Below, in pieces: positions 17,592 through 26,230 of a stretch of 64,000 nt of DNA. Under the pieces are notes generated by a model. It saw only the letters and a list, made by a program, of their open reading frames with translations. It had not been told where the DNA came from and ran no database searches. Made by a program: the position numbers and the translations under genes. Numbering within the stretch: position 1 is the first letter of the stretch; each line of letters starts with the position of its first letter. Source of the DNA: Bacillus piscicola (lineage in GTDB: Bacteria; Bacillota; Bacilli; Bacillales; Marinococcaceae); contig NZ_JAJJJF010000002.1 of the NCBI RefSeq assembly GCF_022458745.1, positions 372,001 to 436,000 on the forward strand, written 5' to 3'.

Positions 17592-17822
17592 TCAGTAATG
17601 CACCGCCTTACTTTTTGACAGCGGTTGATCATTTTCTGTAGACAGTTGGGATCCTGCAGAAGATGTCATTTCTAGGTGTTGCAGCTTATTTAAGAGCTCA
17701 TCTAACTCTTGGCTGCACATTACTGTTCTTTTGTCAGTCAGCCCATACTGTTTCGCTTGTGCATGCATTTGTCTTCTTTTCCAGTGAATTTGACCCATTA
17801 ATATTTTTTTATACGTAATCAC
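17592..17822 (-). CDS. Spo0E-like aspartyl-phosphate phosphatase
   Basis: A 76-residue protein with the Spo0E family layout: a first helix (KRRQMHAQAKQYGLTD) and the signature SQELDELLNKLQ (SxxLDxLL) in the second helix. These small proteins dephosphorylate Spo0A-P and so restrain sporulation. The GTG start at 17822 is chosen because AGGGGA lies nine bases upstream; the later ATG (codon 9) has no site. The acidic Ser-rich tail is variable in the family. It is followed 17 bases later by bluB, an unusual operon partner. Confidence 0.82.
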   Translation of the reverse strand: MITYKKILMGQIHWKRRQMHAQAKQYGLTDKRTVMCSQELDELLNKLQHLEMTSSAGSQLSTENDQPLSKSKAVHY

Positions 17823-17888
17823 CTAGCGACATCCCCTACTTTAGATTTGGTTTATATTTATTAGTATACAAGAGGATAGGTGATTTTA

Positions 17889-17944
17889 TTGTTGAAAACT
17901 GTCAACAATGTAGAAAAATGTTTACTGTTAACAAAACGTTAACA
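17889..17944. promoter_or_regulatory. Two perfect inverted repeats upstream of the spo0E-like gene
   Basis: TTGTTGA-N6-TCAACAA (17889-17908) and TGTTAAC-N5-GTTAACA (17926-17944) lie in the 150-bp gap between the hemerythrin stop and the Spo0E-like start. The first contains a minus-strand TTGACA (plus 17900-17905), but no well-spaced -10 was found for it. They may be operators or weak terminators; neither has a T-run. Confidence 0.45.
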
Positions 17945-17972
17945 TTTACTGATGAAATGATAGCTATATTGG

Positions 17973-18455
17973 TTATTTATGAAACAATTGCTCCAACTTC
18001 CGTAACTTTTCTTCGGGTATAGAAGCCTCTATTAATGGAAAAACAATCCTTTCCTCCTTACGTACATGTTCCTCTAACAAGTGACCCAACCGATGCATTT
18101 TAGGTAATAAGTCACTCCAATCTGTAAAATTCTCTTGGTCGAATGCGTATAATAGGCCTTGTATGGCTGCCCGGATGGTGACATGCTCCAATAGCATATC
18201 GATTATTTCCGGACGCTCAATGGTAGCAAACTCGGAGAAAGCAGGCAGGAGTATTTCCTCTTCCTCGCGGAAATGCTGATCACCGCCGGGCTCCCAAAAA
18301 TCTTTTAGATCCTCCGCTATTTGCTCGATTGAAAATCTTGATTTTTCCGTACCGGCCCGTTTTAACTTCAAAGCCAAAAACAGGGCACGGTGATGATGAT
18401 GAGATAAAGGGTAAAGCGATTCATGACGGGTGATTCCTTTTTGCTTTTTTTCCAT
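17973..18455 (-). CDS. Hemerythrin-domain (HHE) protein
   Basis: A protein of about 160 residues with a four-helix hemerythrin-like di-iron signature: YPLSHHHHRALF near the N-terminus, HFREEEEILLPAF with the second-helix ligands, a third-helix LLEHVTIR, and a fourth-helix HLLEEHVRKEERIVFPL. Such proteins bind O2 or NO or sense iron/redox state. The frame extends upstream, but GAGGGA is correctly spaced before ATG 18455. It is short and lacks the N-terminal domain of RIC/YtfE repair proteins. A perfect palindrome (18512-18529) lies in its promoter region. Confidence 0.85.
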   Translation of the reverse strand: MEKKQKGITRHESLYPLSHHHHRALFLALKLKRAGTEKSRFSIEQIAEDLKDFWEPGGDQHFREEEEILLPAFSEFATIERPEIIDMLLEHVTIRAAIQGLLYAFDQENFTDWSDLLPKMHRLGHLLEEHVRKEERIVFPLIEASIPEEKLRKLEQLFHK

Positions 18456-18511
18456 GAAACTTTCCCTCGCTTTGTATAAAATTATCCGTATTCCTCTTCC
18501 TATCTTATCAT

Positions 18512-18529
18512 TTTTCAGCACGCTGAAAA
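18512..18529. promoter_or_regulatory. Palindrome upstream of the hemerythrin gene
   Basis: TTTTCAGC-AC-GCTGAAAA, a perfect 8+8 inverted repeat. It lies just upstream of a possible minus-strand -10 (TAAGAT, plus 18502-18507). An operator for a dimeric repressor is plausible but unproven. Confidence 0.45.
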
Positions 18530-18651
18530 GCTTTTTTGTAAGGAAAATAAAGTTGCCCTTCTATCATAACGATTGCGTACAGAAGCAAGAGGGGGTTGTG
18601 CTTGCAAGACGGATAAGATGTGGTTGTTTATTATCCTGTCTGTAAACCGGG

Positions 18652-18688
18652 ACAAAAAAAGCAGAGCCCGTCAAGTTCTGGCTCTGCT
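18652..18688 (-). terminator. Intrinsic terminator
   Basis: Perfect stem AGCAGAGCC/GGCTCTGCT (18660-18668 with 18680-18688). Plus-strand A-run at 18653-18660 gives the T-run for the minus-strand gene ending at 18699. Confidence 0.9.
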
Positions 18689-18698
18689 AAAGGTGTTC

Positions 18699-19001
18699 TT
18701 ATTCATGTTCTTTCTTGTTTGTAGAGGATGTTACTTCTTGGAGAAGTTCTTCCGCAAAGGCCGTTTCCGTGCTTGGCATCGCTGCCTTAGCAGCTGAAGG
18801 CATATTAACTAACGAACGGGACGACCTCTCTTTATTGTTATCACGTCCTTGAGCTAAACCATACCAAGCAGCCCCTGCGCCGACTCCAAGCAAAGTTAAA
18901 AACATGCCCATTCTTCCCCGGTTGTTCTGTCGATTCATGGCAAAGAATCTTCGTTTTCGACCCGTATTCATGAGTCGTTTCATCCAACGGAAGTTATTCA
19001 T
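18699..19001 (-). CDS. Small DUF3918-like membrane protein
   Basis: About 100 residues: a very basic N-terminus (WMKRLMNTGRKRRFF), one transmembrane segment (MFLTLLGVGAGAAWYGLAQG) and a polar, Ser/Ala/Glu-rich tail. The glycine-rich LLGVGAGAA-Y pattern resembles YrzQ/DUF3918 proteins of bacilli, whose function is unknown. The frame opens 50 codons earlier, but GAGAGGAGA is correctly placed before ATG 19001. Confidence 0.65.
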   Translation of the reverse strand: MNNFRWMKRLMNTGRKRRFFAMNRQNNRGRMGMFLTLLGVGAGAAWYGLAQGRDNNKERSSRSLVNMPSAAKAAMPSTETAFAEELLQEVTSSTNKKEHE

Positions 19002-19104
19002 GTTTTTCTCCTCTCTTTTTATAAAAATAAGGAATGTGAAAATTCCTGTAGAGTTAGCTTTTGCGTAATTGGGTTCATTTATGAATAACACTTTATCCAA
19101 AAAA

Positions 19105-19142
19105 AGCAAATAAAAAGCCGCCAAGTGTTTTGGCGGCTTTTG
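19105..19142 (-). terminator. Intrinsic terminator of the cold-shock gene
   Basis: Perfect stem AAAAGCCGCCA/TGGCGGCTTTT with a 7-base loop, T-rich on the minus side. Confidence 0.93.
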
Positions 19143-19155
19143 TAAATACATTTAT

Positions 19156-19353
19156 TTATTTTTGGACGTTAGCGGCTTGGGGTCCACGCTGACCGTCTAC
19201 AATGTCAAAAGAAACTGTTTGTCCTTCTTCTAAAGTTTTAAACCCTTCGTCTTGAATAGCTGAGAAGTGTACGAATACATCGTCAGCATCCTCGCGCTCG
19301 ATAAATCCAAAACCTTTTTCTGCATTAAACCACTTAACTGTACCTTGTTCCAT
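19156..19353 (-). CDS. Cold-shock protein (CspA/CspB family)
   Basis: A 65-residue single OB-fold protein with both RNA-binding motifs: RNP1-type KGFGFI and RNP2-type VFVHFSAI. It acts as an RNA chaperone that melts mRNA structure. The frame extends ten codons upstream, but AGGAGGAAG before ATG 19353 and the standard [11 protein letters not shown]-terminus fix the start. About 187 bases separate it from the next upstream gene, room for the long 5' leader typical of csp mRNAs; I did not identify a defined cold box. Confidence 0.96.
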   Translation of the reverse strand: MEQGTVKWFNAEKGFGFIEREDADDVFVHFSAIQDEGFKTLEEGQTVSFDIVDGQRGPQAANVQK

Positions 19354-19540
19354 GTAATTCTTCCTCCTTGTGTGTCTATGCACACAAACTGTATTCTTAA
19401 ACTTGCTCTACTTGATGTTAAAAACGAAAGAGTTTTTTACTTTTAGAAGCTTGAACAATCTTAAGTAAAATAAGCATACCACCATCTTTATAGAATAGCA
19501 AGTTTTTCTTGTATACACAGAATTGTTTGTCTTTATTCTT

Positions 19541-19726
19541 TTACAATATAAACCAAAGAACTCCTATCACTAACAAAAGAGCTGGCAAGAATACGATATA
19601 AATAAGTGCTAAATTAGCGATACTTTTATTGCTATCATAATTTTTATCTTCGATCTGGGTTAATGTTAACGTGATCACTAGTGCAATCAAACAGATCACA
19701 ACAGCCGCAATTAAAGATATATTCAT
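19541..19726 (-). CDS. Small two-helix membrane protein
   Basis: A 61-residue ORF with GGGGGAAAAAGGGG before the ATG. It has two transmembrane segments (residues 5-25 and 38-60) separated by a polar loop QIEDKNYDSNKS. I recognise no family. It probably has its own short transcript: a gap follows on both sides and no partner is evident. Confidence 0.6.
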   Translation of the reverse strand: MNISLIAAVVICLIALVITLTLTQIEDKNYDSNKSIANLALIYIVFLPALLLVIGVLWFIL

Positions 19727-19826
19727 CCCCTTTTTCCCCCCGTGTCATTCCTCTCTCTTTATGGTTTCATCTTACCATATCGCTCTTAATTGTCCAGTAG
19801 AGAGATGGTAACGGACGGATGAGGGT

Positions 19827-19864
19827 TTGAAAAAGATCTGCCGTTTTGCGGGCAGATCTTTTTC
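19827..19864 (-). terminator. Intrinsic terminator after ykuS
   Basis: Stem AAAAAGATCTGCC/GGCAGATCTTTTT with an 8-base loop; symmetrical, so it could act on both strands. Confidence 0.92.
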
Positions 19865-19874
19865 CTTCCTTTTA

Positions 19875-20126
19875 TTATTCTTGCTGCTGTATTTTTTCCT
19901 CGACCTGCGCGCCTACTTCCTCTGCTGTATAGCCTTGGGCATTAATGACAGATCCTTCCATCACCGTATCTTGTATATTCATTATGTTTTCATCATGCCC
20001 CGTGACGACACAGCAGTCACAACCTTGGGCATCTTGTTCTTGTTTTAACGCAACAACCTGGTAGCCTCGTTCCTCTAATTCCTGCTGAATGTCTGTTAAG
20101 CTTTCCTCGACACCGATGCGAGCCAT
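19875..20126 (-). CDS. ykuS: YkuS-like UPF0180 protein
   Basis: An 83-residue protein with the family signature: N-terminal [19 protein letters not shown], the Cys pair in [12 protein letters not shown], and [19 protein letters not shown]0180 proteins are small and cytosolic, with no known function; the vicinal cysteines suggest redox or metal sensitivity. ATG 20126 with GGAGGAAT upstream replaces an upstream in-frame start that has no ribosome site. Confidence 0.87.
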   Translation of the reverse strand: MARIGVEESLTDIQQELEERGYQVVALKQEQDAQGCDCCVVTGHDENIMNIQDTVMEGSVINAQGYTAEEVGAQVEEKIQQQE

Positions 20127-20320
20127 ATTATTCCTCCTACCATGTAATGTTATTTTTCCTTCCCTAGACTGCCCTTTATATTGTCTTATCATACCTGCAA
20201 GTGTTTACTAATAACGCAAAAGCTTCCAATCTAAGGTGGCGTTTGAGGGACGAAAAAATAGGATATAGTATCTATAACAACGTAATCGAATTTTTTCGTC
20301 TTAAAGTGGAGGAATGTAAC

Positions 20321-20833
20321 ATGAAAAATGAAGAAGTAACACCGATGACATTTAAAGATGATGGTGAAATTCCTAACAATGAAGAGCTCCCCGTTTTGTT
20401 ATACTCGGGTGTCTTCGCTGATAATCCCGAAGAGTGCAGACAGACTTTTTCAGATCATAACTGGAAAAACAGCTGGGTCGGAAGCGTATATGATTATGAT
20501 CATTACCACAGCAACACCCACGAAGTGCTAGGAATTATTAATGGGACAGCGCGCATCCGGATCGGCGGCAAGGATGGAACAATGTTTGATCTGCGTGAAG
20601 GAGATGTGCTTGTACTCCCTGCTGGAACAGGGCACAAAAAAATGAGTGCAAGCTTTGATTTCCGACTCGTTGGTGCATATCCTAATGGAATGGATTATAA
20701 TGTAAAAACCGGGAAAGCAGAAGAGCGTCCTGATGTACTGGAGGATATCCACCAAGTGCCGCTTCCCAATCAAGACCCCATATTTGGTGAAGAAGGACCG
20801 TTAATAAAAATATGGGTGAATAAAGAGTATTAA
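20321..20833 (+). CDS. YjlB-like cupin protein
   Basis: A 170-residue single-domain cupin. The family N-terminus TFKDDGEIPNNEELPVLLY is followed by cupin motif 1 (HSNTHEVLGIINGTARI, with metal ligands His and Glu) and motif 2 (GDVLVLPAGTGHKK). The B. subtilis relative YjlB is uncharacterised. Forty in-frame codons upstream are discounted because GGAGG stands before ATG 20321. It is convergent with the formate dehydrogenase operon across a shared hairpin. Confidence 0.82.
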   Translation: MKNEEVTPMTFKDDGEIPNNEELPVLLYSGVFADNPEECRQTFSDHNWKNSWVGSVYDYDHYHSNTHEVLGIINGTARIRIGGKDGTMFDLREGDVLVLPAGTGHKKMSASFDFRLVGAYPNGMDYNVKTGKAEERPDVLEDIHQVPLPNQDPIFGEEGPLIKIWVNKEY

Positions 20834-20834
20834 A

Positions 20835-20874
20835 ACAGCGTAAGCACCGGTACGGGCCGGCGCTTACGTTGTTT
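20835..20874. terminator. Bidirectional terminator hairpin
   Basis: Long inverted repeat: outer arms AACAGCGTAAGC and GCTTACGTTGTT (one G-U), with an inner CCGG/CCGG. It lies between the convergent cupin and DUF1641 genes. Confidence 0.85.
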
Positions 20875-20877
20875 ACT

Positions 20878-21396
20878 TTATACTTTTTGATCCACTGGTT
20901 TTTCTTTGCTTCGCATTTCGTCTTCTGTTTTTGCTCCCATCCCTTTTAAAAAGGCAAGCATAATCGTGAGTGCTCGGTTGATTTCAGGATCTTTCAGGGA
21001 GCGGGCCATATCAAAGTAACCTGTTTTTTCATCCGTATCACTTTTTTCTGCGACTTGTTCGATCCCTTTGTTGATTTTGAGTAACAAAGGCTCGAGCTCC
21101 TGTACATTGATTAAGCTCGCTGTACCCATCATAAGGAGAACATTACGGATTGTATTCGTTGTTTCTGGTTTATTCATTGTTTTCACTGCTACCTGTAACA
21201 CATTTTCTCCTTCATGAAGCAGGCCGCTCACCATGTTCAGCAGGCCTTTGTTGTCTGCCTCATTTAGAATGTCGAGGGTTTTGAAGATCGCCTCTTTGTT
21301 CTCAATAAGGGCATCTTCAATCTCCCGTAACTCCTGCGTTCGCTTTTCTTCTTCCGTCCATTCCCACTTTTTTACTGTCTCAATTTTTTTGGCCAT
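20878..21396 (-). CDS. DUF1641 subunit of formate dehydrogenase (ForE/YrhD type)
   Basis: A 172-residue, mostly helical protein with the DUF1641 core: [32 protein letters not shown] and [14 protein letters not shown]. In Firmicutes these proteins (YjgD, YrhD) are encoded with an FdhF-like subunit and form the ForCE complex, which passes electrons from formate toward the menaquinone pool at the membrane. It has no clear transmembrane helix itself. It overlaps the catalytic-subunit gene by 17 bases in another frame, so the two are translationally coupled. Confidence 0.87.
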   Translation of the reverse strand: MAKKIETVKKWEWTEEEKRTQELREIEDALIENKEAIFKTLDILNEADNKGLLNMVSGLLHEGENVLQVAVKTMNKPETTNTIRNVLLMMGTASLINVQELEPLLLKINKGIEQVAEKSDTDEKTGYFDMARSLKDPEINRALTIMLAFLKGMGAKTEDEMRSKEKPVDQKV

Positions 21397-24349
21397 GGCT
21401 TAACGCTCCTTTTTTTACGAGATCGCCAGGGAAAACATAGTCATCCCGCTGCCATTTTTTCTCCACATTTACCCCAATTTGCGGCTGAGGGTTCCCGAAA
21501 CGGTGGTTGATCTTAGGAAGAGGTGACTCTCCTTTTGCTTCAAGAACTTCCATTTTCACCTTTACTTCTTTATAAGCCGGAGTATCCGTGTCTTTATCTG
21601 CATAACTGCTAGTCAGTAGGTTAATCGCCCCTTCATCGTTATCATTCATCGGGAGATACAATTCATTTCCGCGGACGCGGTCTGTCACGATACACCTTAA
21701 TTTCACCGCGCCGTAAGGAGATACTAACCGTACCAGTGACCCATCTGACAAGTTGCGCTCACGGGCAAGCTCTGGAGAAACTTCCACAAAAACACTTGGT
21801 GTCTTGCTGGAGATTCCTTTTGATTGATACGTCATATTCCCTTCATGGAAATGTTCTAACAGCCTTCCGTTATTCACGTGTAGATCATATTGCTCTTCAT
21901 AATAAACAGGCTTCGTCCAATCCACCGGGTACAGGCGGGCCTTCCCGTCATCAAACGGAAATTCGTCAACAAACAAAAGCGGGGTTCCCTGCCCTGGTTT
22001 CTCTACCGGCCATTGTAAACTGTTGTAACCTTCGAGATATTCATAAGACACTCCTGCAAACATCGGGGAAAGACTTGCCGCTTCATCCATAATGTCACTT
22101 GGGTGGCTATACTGCCAATCAGCCCCTAGCATATTAGCCACTTCTTGAATAATCACCCAATCCGGTTTTGTTCCTTCAAGAGGCTCCATCACTTCATATA
22201 AACGTTGAATGCGGCGCTCTGTGTTGGTGAATGTTCCTTCTTTTTCCAGGCTTGGGCTTGCCGGGAGAACGACATCAGCAAACTTGGCGGTCTGGGTAAG
22301 AAACAGATCTTGCACGACAAAAAACTCTAATTTTTCAAAGGCAGCCTGGACATAGTTAATGTTAGAGTCGACAATTCCCATGTCTTCCCCTTTTAAATAC
22401 ATGGATTTTAGTTTTCCATCGTGTATGGCGTCGACCATTTCATGGTTGTTTAACCCTTTCTCTGACGGAAGTTCCGTGCCCCAGGCTTTTTCATAACGGT
22501 TACGCACATTATCATCTGTGATAAACTCATAACCCGGCACACGGTCCGGCATGCTGCCAAAATCACTCGCTCCTTGCACATTATTGTGGCCGCGGAGTGG
22601 ATAAGAGCCTGCTCCCGGTTTCCCGTAGTTCCCTGTGATGAGGAGGAGGTTTGAGATGGCTGTACTTGTATCACTTCCTCCTGAATGCTGCGTGACTCCC
22701 ATCGCCCACAAAATACAAGTCGTTTTCGCATCGCGGATCATTTCAGCAATTTTCTTCAACTGATCCGCCGACACGCCTGTTATTTCTTCAGCATAGGAAA
22801 GCGTGTATTTGTCCAGTGATTTCACATATTCATCCAGCCCGTTCACACGATTTTTCAAAAATGTTTCGTCTGTCCAGCCTTGATCGATCATATATTTGGT
22901 CACTGCGGAGAGCCAAACAATATCTGTGCCTGATTCAGGGCTGATAAATAAATCAGAACGATCAGCCATTTCATGTTTACGCAAATCAGCGACTATTAAT
23001 TTTTGACCGCGAAGTTTGTGTGATCTTTTTACTCTTGTCGCAAGAACCGGATGCGATTCTGCCGTGTTTGTACCTACGCCAATGATCAACTCGGATTGTT
23101 CAATGTCGGTAATCGAGCCGGAGTCGCCTCCATAACCGACTGTGCGCCACAGTCCCATTGTTGCTGGTGATTGACAGTAACGGGAACAGTTATCGATATT
23201 ATTTGTGCCTGCGACAGCGCGTGCCAATTTTTGCATTAAATAAGATTCTTCATTGGTACACTTGGAAGAACTAATAAAGCTTAAAGCGTCGGCACCGTCT
23301 CTTTCTTTAATCTCCGTAAATTTTTCTTTAATTAGCTGCAGTGCCTCTTCCCATGTGGCTTCATGGAATTCATTTCCTTTTCGGATCAGCGGCTTCGTAA
23401 GTCTTTCTTCACTATTCACATAGTCCCAGCCGAACTTCCCTTTAATACAGGTTGATATTCCATTTGCAGGTGCTTCTGCTTGTGGTTCTACTTTTAAAAT
23501 ATGGCGGTCTTTCGTCCACACATCAAAACTGCACCCGACCCCGCAGTATGTACAAACCGTTTTTGTTTTCTTAATTCGGCTGTTTCGCATTGCTTCTTCC
23601 ATATCAGAAATCGCCAAAATCGAGCTGTAACCGGTTTCGACGTCTTTCGTAATGTCAATCATCGGCCGCAGCGTTTCCTGAGAAAGCCCGGTCATGTAAC
23701 CTGCTTCTCCGACCATCGATTTTTCCATCATCGCATTACAAGGACAGACGGTAGAACAGTGTCCGCACGACACACAGGAAGATTCATTTATCGGAACATC
23801 GTTATCCCATATGACCCGCGGACGCTCGCGTTCCCAATCGATGCTGAGTGTTTCTGTCACCTGCACGTCTTGGCACGCTTCTACACAGCGGCCGCACAAA
23901 ATACATTGATCTGGGTCATAGCGGTAAAAAGGGTTCGAGTTATCGACCTCGTAAGGCTTCTTTTCGAAAGGAATTTCTTGATGCTCGATTTGCATCTCTT
24001 TGACTGTATTATGAATCTCGCAATTCCCGTTATTATAATCACACACCGTACAGTACAGCTCGTGGTTATACAGAATTTTGTCCATTGCATACGCCTGGGC
24101 TTCCCGAACATGTGGTGCAGACGTGGTTATTTCGTCTCCGTCATTTATTTCCGTCGAGCATGCCCGAACCATTTCTCCATTTACTTCGACGATACACGTA
24201 TCACACGTTTCAATAGCACCGAGGCTTGGATGGTAACAGACGCTTGGGACTTCAGCATCGCGCGCGGCCAAGTATTGCAGCATCGATTGCCCGTCCTTCC
24301 CATTTGTTTCTGTTCCATTCACGGTCACTTTAATGTCCTTACTCACCAT
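21380..24349 (-). CDS. Formate dehydrogenase catalytic subunit, Mo/W-bisPGD (ForC/YrhE type)
   Basis: About 989 residues. Domains in order: a 2Fe-2S ferredoxin domain (1-80, Cys in VCYHPS, CDTC, RAC); a His-Cys3 4Fe-4S segment ([15 protein letters not shown]); a 2x[4Fe-4S] ferredoxin ([11 protein letters not shown] and [13 protein letters not shown]); the molybdopterin domain with its own 4Fe-4S ([11 protein letters not shown]...[10 protein letters not shown]); and the C-terminal bisPGD-binding domain. The active-site segment is [13 protein letters not shown]: Cys replaces Sec as metal ligand, and Gln follows it where E. coli FdhF has His; this matches the B. subtilis YjgC subgroup. It oxidises formate to CO2. 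ATG 24349 (after an AAAGGG site) is preferred over the GTG two codons earlier. A terminator-containing leader precedes it. Confidence 0.92.
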   Translation of the reverse strand: MVSKDIKVTVNGTETNGKDGQSMLQYLAARDAEVPSVCYHPSLGAIETCDTCIVEVNGEMVRACSTEINDGDEITTSAPHVREAQAYAMDKILYNHELYCTVCDYNNGNCEIHNTVKEMQIEHQEIPFEKKPYEVDNSNPFYRYDPDQCILCGRCVEACQDVQVTETLSIDWERERPRVIWDNDVPINESSCVSCGHCSTVCPCNAMMEKSMVGEAGYMTGLSQETLRPMIDITKDVETGYSSILAISDMEEAMRNSRIKKTKTVCTYCGVGCSFDVWTKDRHILKVEPQAEAPANGISTCIKGKFGWDYVNSEERLTKPLIRKGNEFHEATWEEALQLIKEKFTEIKERDGADALSFISSSKCTNEESYLMQKLARAVAGTNNIDNCSRYCQSPATMGLWRTVGYGGDSGSITDIEQSELIIGVGTNTAESHPVLATRVKRSHKLRGQKLIVADLRKHEMADRSDLFISPESGTDIVWLSAVTKYMIDQGWTDETFLKNRVNGLDEYVKSLDKYTLSYAEEITGVSADQLKKIAEMIRDAKTTCILWAMGVTQHSGGSDTSTAISNLLLITGNYGKPGAGSYPLRGHNNVQGASDFGSMPDRVPGYEFITDDNVRNRYEKAWGTELPSEKGLNNHEMVDAIHDGKLKSMYLKGEDMGIVDSNINYVQAAFEKLEFFVVQDLFLTQTAKFADVVLPASPSLEKEGTFTNTERRIQRLYEVMEPLEGTKPDWVIIQEVANMLGADWQYSHPSDIMDEAASLSPMFAGVSYEYLEGYNSLQWPVEKPGQGTPLLFVDEFPFDDGKARLYPVDWTKPVYYEEQYDLHVNNGRLLEHFHEGNMTYQSKGISSKTPSVFVEVSPELARERNLSDGSLVRLVSPYGAVKLRCIVTDRVRGNELYLPMNDNDEGAINLLTSSYADKDTDTPAYKEVKVKMEVLEAKGESPLPKINHRFGNPQPQIGVNVEKKWQRDDYVFPGDLVKKGALSHGQKN

Positions 24350-24410
24350 CAACACCCTTTCCTTTTAAAAATTGTACAAAGACTATTCGTCTATAACCGG
24401 AAAAGCATAA

Positions 24411-24493
24411 TAAAAAACCACCGCTCTTTTGCTAAAGGCAAAATAAAAAGCGGCGGCTGAGCCTTTAACAGGATCGCTGTCAAGTACCTAACC
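24411..24493 (-). promoter_or_regulatory. Candidate riboswitch/attenuator leader of the formate dehydrogenase gene
   Basis: On the minus strand, domain A (24493 to 24455) folds as an outer GGUU/AGCC stem enclosing UUGACAG-CGAUC-CUGUUAA and a 3' bulge AGGCUC. The next element is an intrinsic terminator: arms CCGCCGCU (24456-24449) and AGCGGUGG (24425-24418), then TTTTTT. The outer stem's 3' arm shares two bases with the terminator's 5' arm. The core CAGCGAUCCUG and GGCU recur in the leader of the OFA transporter. I do not recognise it as a known riboswitch class. Confidence 0.6.
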
Positions 24494-24497
24494 TAAA

Positions 24498-24866
24498 TCA
24501 ATCATTTTTTGATCGGAATTTTTTCTCGATGTTTTCATCAAAAACAAAGATGGACATGCCAAAATCACGTTCGATATCGATGTCCACAAACAAATCAACA
24601 AAATGGCAGTCCAATAATTGCTCCATTTCCACGGGATGATTTCGTTTATACATCTCTTTAACCATCTCAGTGCGTGCTTCTCTTAAGAATTGTTTCCCTT
24701 CTTCGGCATTCGCGATAAACTTCTCTACCGGGGAAAGATTCCCTTTCATCTCGCAAATCGCCCAACTCTTGCAAAAGGTTGTCGTTATATGGGTCGGCCC
24801 CTTTCCCATATGACGTTTACGAAAAGACCGCACTAAATTACTAAATTCTGCTTCATATTTCCCCAT
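24498..24866 (-). CDS. DUF2294 family protein
   Basis: A 122-residue soluble protein with the DUF2294 pattern: FSNLVRSFRKRHMGKGPTHI near the N-terminus (conserved GKGP), the hydrophobic core CKSWAICEMKGNLSPVEKFI, and VDLFVDIDIERDFGMSIFVF. Function is unknown. It has its own sigma-A-type promoter (24918-24947), and its stop codon directly abuts the leader of the formate dehydrogenase gene. A transcript from that promoter would therefore run into the attenuator, placing this protein at the head of the dehydrogenase operon. Confidence 0.8.
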   Translation of the reverse strand: MGKYEAEFSNLVRSFRKRHMGKGPTHITTTFCKSWAICEMKGNLSPVEKFIANAEEGKQFLREARTEMVKEMYKRNHPVEMEQLLDCHFVDLFVDIDIERDFGMSIFVFDENIEKKFRSKND

Positions 24867-24917
24867 GTCGCAGCTACCCTTTTCTAGTGATGTACTTTTA
24901 TTCTATTATCTTGCTTC

Positions 24918-24947
24918 ATTATAATAGAGTTCTTAAAAAAAGGTCAA
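24918..24947 (-). promoter_or_regulatory. Sigma-A promoter of the DUF2294/formate dehydrogenase transcript
   Basis: Minus-strand TTGACC (plus 24942-24947), 18-bp spacer, TATAAT (plus 24918-24923). The -35 overlaps the last codons of the OFA transporter gene. Confidence 0.72.
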
Positions 24948-26182
24948 CTTGCTATTTTATCGTTTTTCTGCTTCAATTCCCGAATATCAATCCGTACCAG
25001 TAATGAAATAATAAACGCAATCGAAATAAGAACACCGAAAATGTAAAGAGTAGCCGTGTAGCTGTTCGTTGTCTCCCGTACCCAAGCAGCTATATTAGGA
25101 CCCGCAAGTCCTGCGGCTGCCCAAGCAGTTAAAATATAACCGTGGATGGCCCCCAGCTGTTTTGTCCCAAAAAGATCGCCGATATAAGCAGGGATGGAAG
25201 AAAAGCCGCCTCCATAACAGCTTATAATGATAAACAATAACAGTTGGAACAAGAGTGCTGCTGTGATGGACGGCAATAAGAAATAAGCTGCAATTTGAAT
25301 AACAAAGAACGTTGTATATACGTTAGGACGTCCCATATAATCAGATACCGATGCCCAAACTAAGCGGCCGGCACCGTTGAAGAAACCCATAATGCCTACC
25401 ATTGTGGCTGCCGCTGCCGCTGACAAACCAGCGATCTCCTGCCCCATCGGTGATGCGACAGCGAGTATGGCGATCCCGCACGTTACATTAATGAACAACA
25501 TGAGCCACAAATACCAAAACCGGCGCGTTTTCACTGCTTCATTAGCCGTAAGTTGAGAAAGGTCGAGATTCTTCTTCTTTTCCATTTTTGCAGAACCTTC
25601 CATAAACCCTTCCGGTGGCTTTTCCAAATAGGAGGCAGAGGCGACCATAATGACAAGAAAAATACAGCCCAGAATATAGAAAGTATTGGCGATTCCTACC
25701 GATTGTATTAACGTACTTTGAACAGGGCTATAGATGACAGCCGAAAAGCCAAATCCCATAATGGCAAGACCTGTTGCCAGTCCTCTCCGGTCCGGGAACC
25801 ATTTCACAAGCGTGGAAACAGGGGTTATATAGCCAACCCCAAGCCCGATACCGCCGAGTACGCCGTACGACACATACAGGAGCCAGAGGGATTCAATCGA
25901 GACAGCAAATCCAGAACCAAGGATCCCAACGCTAAAAAATCCCGCCGATACGAACCCGGAAGCTCTCGGCCCGTACTTTTCGACAAAATGGCCTAAAAAC
26001 GCAGCAGATAAACCTAAAAATAAAATGGCTAAACTAAAAGTAAAGGAGACAGCGCCTAAGTCCCACCCATATTGTTCCATCAGTGGATTTGTAAACACAC
26101 TCCATGCATATACGGAGCCAATCGACAGGTGAATACCAACAGCCGCTAACGCAATCAGCCAGCGATTTTTCTTCGTTTGCAT
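24944..26182 (-). CDS. OFA-family MFS transporter (oxalate/formate antiporter-like)
   Basis: About 412 residues with twelve hydrophobic segments. The OFA hallmark GSVYAWSVFTNPLMEQYGW near the N-terminus, GLGVGYITPVSTLVKWFPDRRG in the first half and GGGFSSIPAYIGDLFG in the second are present (the middle one cited in parts: GYITPVST, WFPDRRG). OFA proteins exchange small carboxylates such as oxalate, formate or lactate. Position beside formate dehydrogenase and fdhD suggests formate or oxalate exchange. ATG 26182 has GGGAGGT upstream, better placed than ATG 26197. A long leader with two copies of an unusual hairpin and a terminator precedes it. Confidence 0.85.
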   Translation of the reverse strand: MQTKKNRWLIALAAVGIHLSIGSVYAWSVFTNPLMEQYGWDLGAVSFTFSLAILFLGLSAAFLGHFVEKYGPRASGFVSAGFFSVGILGSGFAVSIESLWLLYVSYGVLGGIGLGVGYITPVSTLVKWFPDRRGLATGLAIMGFGFSAVIYSPVQSTLIQSVGIANTFYILGCIFLVIMVASASYLEKPPEGFMEGSAKMEKKKNLDLSQLTANEAVKTRRFWYLWLMLFINVTCGIAILAVASPMGQEIAGLSAAAAATMVGIMGFFNGAGRLVWASVSDYMGRPNVYTTFFVIQIAAYFLLPSITAALLFQLLLFIIISCYGGGFSSIPAYIGDLFGTKQLGAIHGYILTAWAAAGLAGPNIAAWVRETTNSYTATLYIFGVLISIAFIISLLVRIDIRELKQKNDKIAS

Positions 26183-26230
26183 GTGTACCTCCCTCATTTC
26201 TTATTTACTGTTTTCCGGAAAAAGCAGCTT

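Noticed and set aside
23501-24460. 319-codon plus-strand ORF opposite the formate dehydrogenase gene
   Set aside because: Its composition (His/Arg/Phe-rich) is that of a shadow frame; the opposite strand carries clear Fe-S motifs.
24411-24493. Moco riboswitch upstream of the formate dehydrogenase gene
   Set aside because: The position is suggestive, but the leader is too small and lacks the conserved Moco-motif stems that I know.
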